From: Lunularia cruciata
Lineage: Eukaryota > Streptophyta > Marchantiopsida > Lunulariales > Lunulariaceae
Direction: 5' to 3'
Length of the DNA stretch: 64,000 nt
NCBI GenBank assembly: GCA_948567375.1
Contig: OX419758.1
Span: 6,515,001 to 6,579,000 of the forward strand
The position numbers and the translations under genes are program-made. Numbering within the stretch: the first letter of the stretch is position 1; each line of letters opens with the position of its first letter. Below are positions 51,702 to 62,983 of the stretch, piece after piece. The notes under the pieces were generated by a model, which saw nothing but the letters and a program-made list of their open reading frames with translations, did no database searches and was not told the DNA's origin.

Positions 51702-51975
51702 TGTCCGAACAGAGATATTATATAAACTGCTAAGTTACAAGTCACTAGACTGATATTAGCCCGTCACACGTCTCCACACCTATTAAGGTAAAGGTCACAA
51801 CCCCTTAAGGATCGCAGCCTTGGGTGTGACTCAATGTATACCCCTATGGGTTCTAACTCCTTATCTAATGTATACCCTATGGGGTCTAACTCATTATGTA
51901 TTTTGCCCTGCAGAACTCTGTTTTGACATTATCTAGCCTTTCTCTCGCACCTTGAGTATTCTACACTTCACTGTA
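51702..51975 (+). repeat. 3' LTR of copia element B
   Basis: Preceded by the polypurine tract AAGGAGGAG (51,693-51,701). Starts TGTCCGAACAGAG and aligns with the copia A LTR pieces at 23,650-23,738 and 24,924-25,033. It lacks the TIR element present there (empty site at about 51,836-51,845). A segment of about 35 bp (ATGTATACCCCTATGGG...) is duplicated in tandem at 51,838-51,900. Confidence 0.8.
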
Positions 51976-52003
51976 AGAGGAAGGATGATCAAGCATATCT
52001 TCA

Positions 52004-52064
52004 GAATCAGTGATAGATGCAGGTACTAGGATTCTTTCGTAGTACCTGTATCTATCACTGATTC
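52004..52064. repeat. 25-bp inverted repeat (hairpin)
   Basis: Left arm 52,004-52,028 (GAATCAGTGATAGATGCAGG...) and right arm 52,040-52,064 pair at 24 of 25 positions, with an 11-nt loop. The right arm is the start of the tandem repeat that follows. Confidence 0.85.
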
Positions 52065-52218
52065 CGGAAGGAAATGGAGTGCACTAGAAATGAGTCCGGA
52101 CATGATCGACGAAACATGATGAGAAAGAATCGTAGTACCTGCATCTATCACTGATTCCGGAAGGAAATGGATTGCACTAGAAATGAGTCCGGACATGATC
52201 GACGAAACATGATGAGAA
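52038..52218. repeat. Tandem duplication, 93-bp unit, two copies
   Basis: The unit beginning CGTAGTACCTG at 52,038 recurs at 52,131 (period 93) with only two or three differences before the copies diverge at about 52,219. It lies downstream of the minus-strand gene ending at 52,435. Confidence 0.88.
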
Positions 52219-52434
52219 ACACCATCCAGTATTACGGGGTTTTTAACTTGAAATACTGAACAAGAACTCGATTTTCATTGTGAATTCGTCTGAGAACGAA
52301 GTGATGAGTCTCTATAGTATGTAACCACTGCCAGCAGACGAGTTGAGGCAATTTTGTCGATGACACATTAACTTCATACACATTTGAACCAAGCATGCAG
52401 TGCGTTATCTCAAATTTCAGATAAGAATTTGTAT

Positions 52435-52959
52435 TCATACGTAATAGAAAAATCTATTTACTATAACAAATGTTGTGGATACAACCAAGCTCCAAGCACG
52501 GAAGCCAAGAACTCGTCCATGGTCAGGTGCAGTGGAACTATGATTGAAGGACCTGCAAATCACGGCACAGTCGTTGTCTGTGCCACCTGGGCCGGCTAAG
52601 TAGAATACCCCTGTAAAATACTGCCTTACACCTTGCTGGAAGTCATACACAATCGTTGCCCTTAGGTCATTAAAGCATACGATTGCAGATGTAATATTTC
52701 GAGCAGCTGGGTCGTAGTAACCTGTGACAAGACATTTCGTGGATGGATCTGTGGCGGAGTTGATGAACACCACATTCTTGAATCCAGTCAATGCCTCTCC
52801 GGTGTATCTGGTCCAATTGGATGCAATGAGGTTCGGAGTTATAGTCACATTGCTGGGAGGAGGAGGGAGAGTCGTGGAATTCGAAGGAGCCCTCGCTGGC
52901 GCTACAGCAACTGGCGTTGTGGCTATAGAGAAGAACACGAGAAGCTTAAGAGGATTCAT
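52435..52959 (-). CDS. Putative secreted glycoprotein, 174 aa, possibly frameshifted
   Basis: Single open frame from ATG at 52,959. Residues 1-20 form a signal peptide ('LKLLVFFSIATTPVAVA', cleavage likely after Ala20), then a Pro/Ser/Thr-rich spacer (21-43). The body has four Cys (76, 95, 131, 135) and N-glycosylation sequons at Asn27, 37, 48, 88 and 139. I do not recognise the family; secretion or cell-wall location is inference. After residue 134 the frame may be wrong: skipping one base of the AAA at 52,557-52,559 (TTT on the coding strand) gives 'AGPSIIVPLHLTMDEFLASV' and a stop at 52,461, a more protein-like end than the Arg/Phe-rich tail read directly. So this is either intact as given, or a gene with a 1-nt insertion. 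Confidence 0.6.
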   Translation of the reverse strand: MNPLKLLVFFSIATTPVAVAPARAPSNSTTLPPPPSNVTITPNLIASNWTRYTGEALTGFKNVVFINSATDPSTKCLVTGYYDPAARNITSAIVCFNDLRATIVYDFQQGVRQYFTGVFYLAGPGGTDNDCAVICRSFNHSSTAPDHGRVLGFRAWSLVVSTTFVIVNRFFYYV

Positions 52960-53958
52960 GTTGAGTCCGTTAGACCCCACGTCAGGAATATATGACCGGG
53001 TCTGGAAGTTTAAGCGGATACAGAAGAGAACTGTGATTAGCTGAACCTCAGATGCTGCACTCTTTAATGACTCCGCTTGTTATTTCTGCGCAATCAAATA
53101 CTTAACAATCAGATGGATCAAACACTTGCAAGCTCCTTGAACGTCCTGAAGGCCATAACTAAATGACTCTTTCCTTCTTCAATTCGTCAAGGTTCTCTTT
53201 GTCTTTCCTAAGCTTTGGACAGAGCATAATGTAATGAAGCAGCGCTAGCGCTATACGAGAATGAACACCATCGGCCACAAGAATTGATCGTCCTTTGTTA
53301 GTCACTGTCGAACTTCTGGAAATACTTCGATGTTTCTGGACTAAATTCTTTTCAAGGTATGAGGATAGTACAATCCAGTAGAATGCATTCCTGAGCGATA
53401 ATGCGTACTGGACACAAAGAAAGAGCTAGAAGCAGTTAATGGTCAGCATCTCAGTCTACGGGAATTGACCGTTCCGAATTCGGAGTGCAAGTCAACACGT
53501 ACAATTTAACCTTGGTGGTCCTCAATTGAAACAGGACACGTAAAGCAGCATGCTCAGCATGTAATACGATCTGCAAAGTAACTCACCGTATTCAATTTCC
53601 TTAAATGGTAGATGTGCTGTTTATCTCCACATGCATGCGTGAGACAGTAGATATCGACGAGTTCAAAATGAGTCAAGAGTAAATGGTTGGGATGATGGGC
53701 TGAAGCAGTTCCCAAAGCATATACATATGACTGCTGTTTAGACGATTGAGGTGAGATGAGATTATTAGCTATGTTGAGCTCTCATCCTATGGTACTTGAG
53801 AGAGGGCGGATGAGAGAGGTTGTGTTAAGTTTTGGTGGCGTGCAGACCTTAAACGTTCCAAGTTCTTTGGGCAGATCATATTCTCAGGTTTCAGTGGGTC
53901 GTGCAAGATTCCATATCTGTCGTTTCAGTAGCGAAGTCATTGTACAGTATCTGAAACT

Positions 53959-54213
53959 TCAATTCAGATTGCAGAATTTTCCGAATGTTGTTCCTGAAGA
54001 TATTGACTTCCAAAACACTCTAACTCTGCTTAGCGGATAAAATTGGTTGAGGCCCATGGTTTGTCCAAATGTAGCGGATTCAGTCTCTTTCGACACACAG
54101 AGGGTTTCCAGCATTCCGTGGCAAACCGTCGACTTCGAGTTTACGGACTGGTGGCCGGAAACTGGAGCAGAACTTGGACCTGACTGGCTGGCTGGCGAGA
54201 TGAATCCAAACAT
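53959..54213 (-). CDS. Hypothetical ORF, 84 aa
   Basis: ATG at 54,213 opens 84 codons, Ser-rich ('SGPSSAPVSGHQSVNSKS'), with no motif. It overlaps antisense frames. It could be an exon, but no splice partner was identified. Confidence 0.15.
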   Translation of the reverse strand: MFGFISPASQSGPSSAPVSGHQSVNSKSTVCHGMLETLCVSKETESATFGQTMGLNQFYPLSRVRVFWKSISSGTTFGKFCNLN

Positions 54214-55825
54214 TGTTCATTTATGACAATTATATCTGAGCTAGGAGTACCGTCTCTGGATCTCACCCTTGGATTGAGGGAACCAACTGCGTATTCAACG
54301 TCTATATTCGCTACCAGAACCCCTCAAAGGTTTCGGTATAGCTGGTGCTCCCTTAGTTCTCGCCACTAGACCGCACGTAAAGGTGGAAATCTAAGATTCT
54401 TTCTCTGTTATCGGCATTCAAAGTCTAAACTTGTTGCTGAAATCTTCTATATTAGCAGAAAATAGTCCTTCTCCTGTTTGAAGTTGAACTTAGCTGTATA
54501 CCTTCGAACATCAGCTTTAGCACGTACAGAAATACATGCCATCAAAGTACGCAATCAAAACACGGAGAGTTGAGGAACAAGACCATTGAATTTCGCTGTC
54601 AATGTTTAGTTCGAGTCTTCAAATTGCCAGGCGGGGAATGTCAACGTGAAGGTATCCATCTGGATTATGGAGATAATCTTATGTCCACTTGCGAGAACTT
54701 TTGAGTTCGAAGGGAGAGGCAGTTTGCCTCGAACAGCTCAGTTCTCAACCGTATTTTTCAACATGCTGAACTGAATAGTAAGCTCGTTTCCCCCTCGAAA
54801 GATCATACATTGACCAAATCTGCAAGCTAAAGTACTTGGGAATTTATCTCGATAATGTTTGGATTCATCAAGTGGGTCACCACTAAATTGCAAGCATTGA
54901 ATGCACATACAACACAGAGAATTTTTTTGTTTTTGACTGTTGATTCTGGTCAGCTCAAGCTTCTTATTACCACTCGTTCATGTAATAATTGATAACGTAT
55001 GTGCACGTCTGGTCCTTCAGGAGGCGCTCCGGACCCTCCACCCAAAGATGATTAGTTGCTTTAATCCTAGGGTATCCTCTGATGAACTCAAAAAGATCAC
55101 CTTAGGGCTGGAGGAAATATGCTTTGAGTATATAAAGTGAGTGATATGAGCATACTATGAGTATAAACGTCCAGATTAGAGTCCAGAATATAGGAGTTAA
55201 AGCATATTATGCCCAAGCAGCTCACTGACAACATCAGGTTTGCAAGTAAGCTATATCATAATATGCTTTAACTCATATGAATTCATCCTAGATGTGGATC
55301 ACATCTAGTGCTGCAAGTTTCTACATGCCAGTCACCAGATGCTTAGAGCACAATAAGCTATACTTCAGTTTTTGCTTTCAGCTTGTATATACACCATCTG
55401 AGACATTATAGGGTTTGCCAAGGATATTATATTTGCAACAGTCGACAAAGTCACATAGAAGCATAAAAAACTTTAATTCCCGTAGAGGATCAAATCTATG
55501 TTTGTCAAGAGCAAATCATTGATGTTAGAGGGGTGGGCCTTGTGAACAAAATCGGAGGTCACAGATTCGATGATTGGGTTACGCTTAAACTAATTGTGGA
55601 AGGGATCCTTTCCTTCTTAGATACCCGATGACCCAGTCGTATCACTGTTGAAGAATTTACTGTTCCTCTGATTCCAAAAGTTAAAGAAGACTATGAAAGC
55701 TTTATCTTCGCCGTCGGGCACATAGCGCATGCAAGAACTGCAGGGTACCTATTTCAAGCGTTTACCTTTTGTCTACAGGGAGCATAGGTGGATCTGCAGA
55801 TGACTAATTTTAAATTGCATATTTC

Positions 55826-56152
55826 TTACATGAGCAGAACTACTGTACATCTATTGCGGTTTGAAATCCCACGATTCTGCAGGCGGGTGTTGATGAGTGT
55901 ATTCAACACTAACGGTAATATTGGATCAGAGGGGCAAGTTCGCGGGCAATCAATGAATTTGGGACGTCCTGTTTCATCTCGTGCCACGCTGTTCTTGAAA
56001 GTTGAAAAAAATAGTTGCTCTGCATTCTGAAGTGCTGGAGAGCAGGTGAACAAACCTTCCGAGTTTGATATGTTGTAAAGTAACCCTGCGCAATCTTGAG
56101 CATGTGTAGCATTGCCTGCGGTTGTGACGACCCTTGTACAAGTTGACTCAAG
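55826..56152 (-). CDS. Possible exon of an unknown Cys-containing protein
   Basis: About 108 codons without an ATG at the start. A pyrimidine-rich stretch and AG precede it (minus strand ...TTTTGCTTGAG at about 56,150), so it could be an internal exon. It has spaced Cys residues ('HAQDCAGLLYNISNSEG', 'FTCSPALQ', 'IDCPRTCPSD') and two Asn-x-Ser/Thr sites, which suggests an extracellular domain. Family unknown. It is not similar to the 52.4-kb protein. Confidence 0.25.
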   Translation of the reverse strand, partial: LESTCTRVVTTAGNATHAQDCAGLLYNISNSEGLFTCSPALQNAEQLFFSTFKNSVARDETGRPKFIDCPRTCPSDPILPLVLNTLINTRLQNRGISNRNRCTVVLLM

Positions 56153-58671
56153 CAAAACTGATGTTATTAGAGAGTATAAGAAAAATTATAACTCATGAAA
56201 CTTCTCCTTGTTACGAAACTGGAGGATGCACAACAGCTTCCGTCTTCCTTGTATAAACTTCTAGGTGGAGGTAATCCCTTTCCAATGAAAGCGAGTCATG
56301 TGTTTAGGCTTTCTGTACTGGGATGCAGTTTATACTCTCCTGGGTTTATACCTTCGTGTTCGTGACAGTAAAACCGAAGCAGTAGTTGGTGAACAGCAAG
56401 CAAAGATCTGAGGGGTGCAGGCACCTTTGCGGAAAGAGAAGCACTAGCGCTCTATCGTGAAATCAAAGTTATGGGTACTGTTATCGCAATGAAGTTGCAG
56501 TGATTGCTCATTCTAGTCCCAGGTAAAATGGACGAGTTTGAGTAGGTTTGACGTCTTTCCCTGTGAAGAAGACGCTTCATATGTTTCAGAGTTCCTTCGA
56601 GTCATAAATTTCTAAACTGGTTGCACCTGTAAAGGTTGACATGTCCACTTATAAAAACGGTGTAGGAGACTGGTCTTCATGATATACCACACAGACTATT
56701 GTACCTGCAAGGAATTCCACTTCCGTGTTTGTCTTTCCTCTCTGCAAACGCAGATAAGTCTACTTTCTAACCTTGTAGCAGACGGTAGGTACGTGAATCA
56801 CGTCATTTTGTTCCCATGATGCTCAGGCCGGCCTAGGGGCTGCAGGCAGGTAACTATGTTCAGGTAGGGACAGTGCGAGTCTGTACTGCTTGATCAACGT
56901 TATCTTCAACCCATAGCGCTGAAGCAGAGATTCTGATCATGGTCCCTTCTGGTGATTCCTACTGTCATCTTTCCGGCGTATTTTCTCCTGTTCGATTTCC
57001 ATGTGTGCATATGCATTAGACGCCAATTCAAGTATCAGATACTCTTTTACAGCCTGGTTGTTTCGGTACTCTGTTCTCGAGCTCCACCTCCTCCCAAGAT
57101 TGTGTGTGAGCGGTTCCTTCGATGCTGTATATCTTTTGTATTCGTCGGAGTATTGAGTTCATGATCACATTGATCGGAACAGAAAATCTAAGCCCAAATC
57201 TTATTATAGTTCAAGATTGAATAAAAATATGAGCTTCAAATTTAGAATATTTGAACGGACTCTACGAGCATGAGATTCTTAGCTGCACAGTCATGAATCC
57301 AAAACTAAAGTAATTCAACTCCCTCGCCTCGACATGATGATGGTTCCTCAAATCTTTAGAATGCTTTGCATGTTCATCAATCCGGATCTTGGAGGTCATG
57401 CCAAGCGGATGCCGAGGTCGAGGGGTCAGATGAATTTATTGAAGAACGAAGTTTTTTCTTGCGAACTCCTGTCCCTGTCCAGAGCGAGAGCGAAGGACGC
57501 TCAGGAGTGTTGACGGTCCGTGGCTTTGTGCATTGGCTCTGTTTTAAGTGTGTTGATTCTTTAAGTAGAGATAGCGATATTTGAGTGATGCGGAGCGGTT
57601 CACCGAAAGGGGGATCCAGAACGGGAGATCCAGATATTCGGTTTGTTATGAGATCGTGTGATAGTTTGTGTGGTCTCCATGTTTTGCGTAGTAAGAGGTC
57701 CACGGTTCCATGCTACAATCTTATACAAGTTTTCGTTTCTGTCGAATCTCAGGTAAAAGGTGTTGAGGTTAACGACTTCATCCTCAGCAACAATGTGCAC
57801 AACATACTTTTTGTTTTGTATACTCTGATAAGATTCACAAAGGATAAGATTCATCAAAGGATCTCAGAGTCTATGGTTTGGACTGTTAGCTACCGTAATA
57901 AGTATCACATGCGATGATTAAACTACAAGGAGAAGAGAGACATCAGAGGAATAACCTTTCTTGCCACAGGTTGACGATAAATATTTACATTATTATTCAC
58001 GGGCATGGTCAAGTTCAGTGATTCATGCCATGTCGGATGAGCCTAGCTTGCATTAGATCTGTGGAATCCATGAATCTGGAACTGGCCAGCAAATTGGTGC
58101 TAGCACAGACGTGTGTCCATACTGTTCGCTGATCGGTGTTTGGATTCATGGATATTTGCTGCTTATCTGAGTGGTATGGATGCAAATCTCAAATTAGTAA
58201 TACTAGATTTATATTCTTAAAGAAATCCGATATCACACAGAGAATGTAGAGACAGGAAAATAATACACGCGTCTTCTAATTTCATTGCGTTAATTGTAAC
58301 TCTGCAATTACAGAAGCTCAATGGACCTCGGTGAATCCATCTGGTACAAGATCTCAGTTACAATGTGCGGAATACAATAGAACCCGTGTTAGGGCTACTC
58401 ATAACTGTACTGGATGTTCTAAAGTTGAGGAGCCAGATAAAACTCAATGTTGTGTCTCTGTACTCGAGCTCGAACCCAGTTGTATAAATCTATACTACGA
58501 TTTTGTCTCTTTTCTCCTGACTTGAGGTAGTTTGTGTACCAAAAGAATAGTAGAATCGGTAAGTGAATGAATATGTATAGTTTAGAGCAACCTTACAACA
58601 AGGCGGCTCTCATTTGTCCAGGGAAATATTTTCTGAGGAGACTGAAGATCGTAAATTCCAATGACGATGAT

Positions 58672-61163
58672 TTATGTTGTCATTGAATACACATCAGGAG
58701 GTAAACGCGGACTGGTTTGCGCCTGAAGTTCCGATGCACGCTTAAGTGAAGTGAGGCCAAACTTTTCAGTCATGTCCAGTGGAGCTCGAGGATTTGGCAA
58801 GGACCAATCGAAACTGTGAATCAGACGAGCTACAGTGTACTGCAGTATGGTCAATCCGAGATTATAACCAGGGCACATTCTCCTGCCAGAACCAAATGGC
58901 ATAAATCCCGTATGGACACTCCTCACATCGAAATCACTGCCCAGAAATCTATCCGGGTCGAACTTCAAGGGATTTTCCCACAGTGATGGCTCACGGCCCA
59001 TTGCCCAGACCTGGAACATCAATATGCTATTTGCTGGAATGTCGTAACCCTCTATCTGTACATGATCATAATGGTGCAGACGAGACAGACTCCAGTTAGA
59101 GCCAATTTCAGAACTGCCATACATGTAAATTTCAGAAAAGTCGTGTAAAGTACCAAAATATAACGACTATATACGCTAGATGATCAAACAAAAGTTGGTA
59201 CCAAATGCGAATTTCTAAGGCAGAGGATCAAAATTCATGCAAAATTTACCATTCTTCTCTAACATTCTCTTCCTAGTACAGTAATTAACTATCAGAGTCC
59301 AGAGAATAAATCAGGATTAATGGTAGAGAAATTGCCTTGCAGTCCTCTAGATTCATGTGGGGTACAAGCCATGGAAGAGGTGGATGGAGACGCAGAGTTT
59401 CAGCAACAAGGGCACGAATGTAGGGCATATTGGGTAGATCGGACTCCCTGACACATCTGTCCTTTCCTACGACAGAGTCTACCTCCTTTTGAGCTTTAGT
59501 CATCACTTCAGGGTTCGTCAACAGCTCGGAAACTGCCCATTCTGAAGTGACAGCTGAGGTTTCACTTGCTGCTCCAACTGTATCCTGTGATCAGGCGGTA
59601 ACATCATCATCGTGGAAGAGAGTTATGGTGTCAATTGGAAAATCTGAGATCCTAGAGTAGTATCCACCATGAGCACTAGTTGATTCGTATAAAATCAGTG
59701 TACTGCGTAGTTAAATTGAAGACAATGGGGATCTGAGCACGAAGTACCAGTGAGAAGGCTTTGATAGTTCTGTCGGTGATGAACTCCGTTTTGCTGCTTC
59801 CGTTGTTACGAAGCATAAGAAGAACGTCAGTAAAGTCCGAGCTCTCGGGCGTTTTAACTCGACTACTCAGTTCCTCTACGTGGTCGTCTAACACACTCTG
59901 CAGCAACTTGTCCATCCTATTGAAGTTGTCCTGCATTCGCGCTCTGATTCCGGTCAAGCGATCTATCCATGCAAGAGCAGGGCTAACATCTTCCAGCAAT
60001 AATTTCGTCATGAGTTCGTGATTACTGTCGATCAATAGCTGCCACTCTTGCCCAAGGGAGTCGTCAAGTTTGCCGTTGCTTCGAACACTTTGTGGCTGCG
60101 ATCTTCTCGAGAATTTTGGAGGCGAATTGAAAAATCTTCTGCTCATTGTCATGCGAGTAATCACATTTGTGAAAAGCTTCAGAAATGTGTCGTGCAAATT
60201 GATGGATTCACCACGCATGGATGCGTCATAAATCTCCCGAACAGTCTGAGTTAATTCTTCGCTCCGCACCACCTGAAATTGGTGAATCTTTTTAGTGCTC
60301 AGTAGCTCGGTCGTGTAAAGCTTTCTGGCGCACCTCCAGTAATCTCCGATTGGAGCCAGTGCTTCTTGAGAGCAAGCGAACAGCCAGTGAAAAACAAAAC
60401 TTGAGGTAAGTGATACATTGGGAAAATTTGACAACTATTAAACAGATCACTTTAAGGAGAAGCACAGGAGATGACCAGAAGTGGATTTGAACCGGTATCC
60501 AACATGAAGGTCAAGGTATTAAGGATTTTCATCGAGTCTGCAGCCTCGAAGGTATGTGTCCGAATCCTCAAACGCTTACAGTTTCCAACGTGATGGTGTA
60601 GTCGTTAGTAGACATCTAACGCAAGTGCTTAAGCCCTACGAGTACTTTATCGGTAACTATAAATTAAAGCTTCCATTGATTTACCCTGCAGAACTGGACA
60701 AAGATGAATTGCAGGAAAACTTCAAATTATACCGACGGACTTGCTAAAAGTTTTAGGAATTCTTACAAGGATGGTCTCCGCCATATAGGAGATATCGCTC
60801 TGCGGCAATGAACGGTCGGTTTGCAAAATTCGAATCATTTGCCCTGAAACATCTTTCCGCTACATGTGGGTCGGAGATAAATATCAACCTTTTAAATCCA
60901 AACTTTATTGTCATCACAGGTCCGTAAATTCGTGCGAGTTCTTGCGCTCTGATGTGCGGGCGACCAAAGGAATTTCTGAATTGCGGCAAATTCCCGACAA
61001 TAGGACCCCATGTGGCCGGTCCGGGTGGTAATTTCAGCTGATTCGAAAGCTTTCTTGCCTTGGTCCAAAGCATCAAGTGAGGAATGCATAACCAGGCTAA
61101 GAGAGTATAAATGGACGCTGCTATTATCGACCAATTCACGAAGGAAACAAAAGTGTTGATCAT
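58672..61163 (-). CDS. Cytochrome P450 monooxygenase, CYP71 clan
   Basis: Four exons on the minus strand: 61163-60767, 60361-59748, 59584-59336, 59055-58672, summing to 1,644 nt (547 aa). The start is the ATG of 'MINTFVSFVNW', giving a membrane anchor (about residues 1-32); the upstream in-frame extension is not anchor-like. Landmarks: 'LPPGPATWGPIVGNL' hinge, 'APIGDYWR' C-helix, I-helix 'GAASETS' (338-347), ExxR 'ETLR' (Glu399/Arg402), 'FDPDRF', and heme loop 'PFGSGRRMCPGYNLG' with Cys481. The I-helix has Ala where Gly is usual. Introns 1 and 2 are GT-AG; intron 3 is GC-AG (AAG|GCAATT). P450s of this clan sit on the ER and hydroxylate specialised metabolites using NADPH-P450 reductase. The substrate cannot be read from sequence. 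There is no cluster partner in view. Confidence 0.93.
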
Positions 61164-62905
61164 CTCCAGAGATACGCAATTCAAATTCGACAACTTCGAG
61201 TTGGCTAGACTGAACGGCAACGAAGCGATAATTGTATCTCTGGACGGATGGCAACCTGTGGATGTCACTCCCGCTAGGACTCACTACTGGATTTCATGAT
61301 TCGTGTATGCTGTCACAACGCTTCTGAGCTCGTTCCACCTGAGACAACCTTCCCATTGAGCAGCGATTTCAGGCCCTCCAAGCAATCTTCTTTCTGCTAC
61401 TACATTCGCGGCTGAACGCGACAGTCGACTCACTCGATTCCCCTGTTTAGTAATTTAACACCAGGTGTCTGAATTCTGAACGACACATGAAGAAATAGAT
61501 CGAACATTACGTACCGATTTCGACTATGTATATTTAGTTCCGTTGAAACAAATGAGATCGATCGTTCTTTCTCGACTTCCTTAAGCATCCTTAAGCATCT
61601 AATTGTTAGTTAACTGATACGAGACTGCCCTGAACTTGATTTGCAGATGTACACTTGGCAGCGAACAACCTTGTCCGGATTTTATATTGAGAGCAGTTCA
61701 ATCACCGGCAAACGGAGGGAGCTTGTAAGCTGCCAGGTGGTTCATCTCGTCTTCCCTGGGGAAAGGTCATTGCTGCGAAGCAAGTCTCTCTTACTTTTCA
61801 ACTCAACGAAATTCACTGCATGGACACAACAAACCTCACACGCTGCTGCGGACAGAAGAAACCACGTGTGAGGTTTGTTCCGTCTGCGCAGTGTTCTGTT
61901 GATTGTTGATTTAGAGGTTTCATCATCCAGAAAAAGCAGCAGGGCAGAACCGACACTGCAAGTTTGTCTCTATAGGGCACTCAGAGTGCGTGGTTTCTCT
62001 CCTATCATGGAAGTAAGTGACGAGCCTAATGGAGTAAGTGGAGTCGCTTCTTGATTCCGGAACTCAGGAAGTCACGGTTTAGCTCTCTACCTTCTGAGTT
62101 CTGATTTGAGTGCATTCAAGCTGGTGGATTGCAGCAACGGAGGATAGACACTAGATCCTCTGACCCAACCTTCCACTCCATTGCTTGGCGTCAATCTCAA
62201 GGGTGTTGGAGGAATGCTAATGCATGGCCTGAATTACCGTAACGGCTGAAATACGTTGTCTAAACAAAACGACTATCGTAAACCGATGAGTCCCACTAAG
62301 TAGCACATTCAACAACATCATCATTTCTTTCATGCTTGCCATATTTAGTACCCGAAAGTGTCAACGAGTGCCACGGTAGCCCGATGCAATGTGTTTCTAC
62401 TGTGTCACCTACCCGATGTCCAATGAAGAACCGAGTCTTCAAGTTTGACATCAACACATCAGCTGCACTTCAGCTTATCAATTACGATGACGTAACTAGG
62501 AGATTGGAATAATAACAAGACTAGGGAAATGTCATGAATTGGAGTCATTGCTTGTAGTTAGATCATGGCTACGCTTGTCGTAGCCCCCAAAACTATGGCT
62601 GGTTCATAGAAGAGGGAGACATGGAAACCCAGAGACACTCGTCTCGTATGACATTTCAATATTCTGTTGATTAGATTTTCTGCACGCATCTGTTGGTGAA
62701 AGAGGGGGCGACTCAGAGTTATTTGGTGTGCCACCGACAACGAGACTTCTGCAGGAAGTTTAGAGATGGGTTGTAGAATAAATTTGTTAAGACTTACCAT
62801 GCACCGTTTCAATGTTGAAACATAACTCTTAGAATGCAATATTCAGAGCAGATAAGATGAAGGTATCAGGCGACAGTCACAATCACTATAGAACCTAATT
62901 GAGCG
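61164..62905. other. Upstream of P450, no supported gene
   Basis: Contains the presumed P450 promoter. Frames at 61,641-61,871 (+) and 62,558-62,839 (-) are unrecognised. Confidence 0.45.
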
Positions 62906-62983
62906 AAAAGCGACACACATAGGATAACAAGGATGGCAAGAACCCATCAAGCCGCGCAAGCGTAACATCTACGAGGTAAAATG
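62906..62983 (-). mobile_element. LINE 3'-tail fragment, minus strand
   Basis: AAAAGCGACACACATAGGAT, AACAAGGATGGCAAGAACCC, ATCAAGCCGCGCAAG and GAGGTAAAATG in the order of the reversed LINE tail. Confidence 0.7.

Larger units (their letters stand above)
38591..51975 (+). mobile_element. Ty1/copia element B, split by three insertions
   Basis: Pieces in order on the plus strand: GAG-pre-integrase/integrase (38,632-39,040), linker to RT (to 41,107), RT (46,694-47,300), start of RNase H (47,450-47,700), end of RNase H (51,425-51,700) and 3' LTR (51,702-51,975). Interruptions are a solo LTR (39,793-40,547), gypsy element 1 (41,108-46,693) and LINE copy C (about 47,755-51,413). The 5' LTR and gag are absent to the left, where the LTR of gypsy element 2 ends at 38,590. 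Its LTR belongs to the same family as that of copia element A. The pol is full of stops. Confidence 0.8.
52960..58671. other. Region of unrecognised reading frames
   Basis: Base composition is closer to the genes than to the AT-rich spacers, and transposon ends are absent. Frames at 53,756-54,040 (+), 53,959-54,213 (-), 55,826-56,152 (-) and 57,377-57,917 (both strands) match nothing I know. One or more host genes with introns may lie here. No tandem array or LTR was seen. Confidence 0.4.

Noticed and set aside
60483..60604. tRNA or SINE promoter boxes in P450 intron 1 (GGTTCAAATCC on the minus strand at 60,483-60,493; TGGTGTAGTCG on the plus strand at 60,594-60,604).
   Set aside because: The B-box-like and A-box-like motifs are on opposite strands and no cloverleaf can be drawn around either, so neither a tRNA gene nor a SINE is supported.
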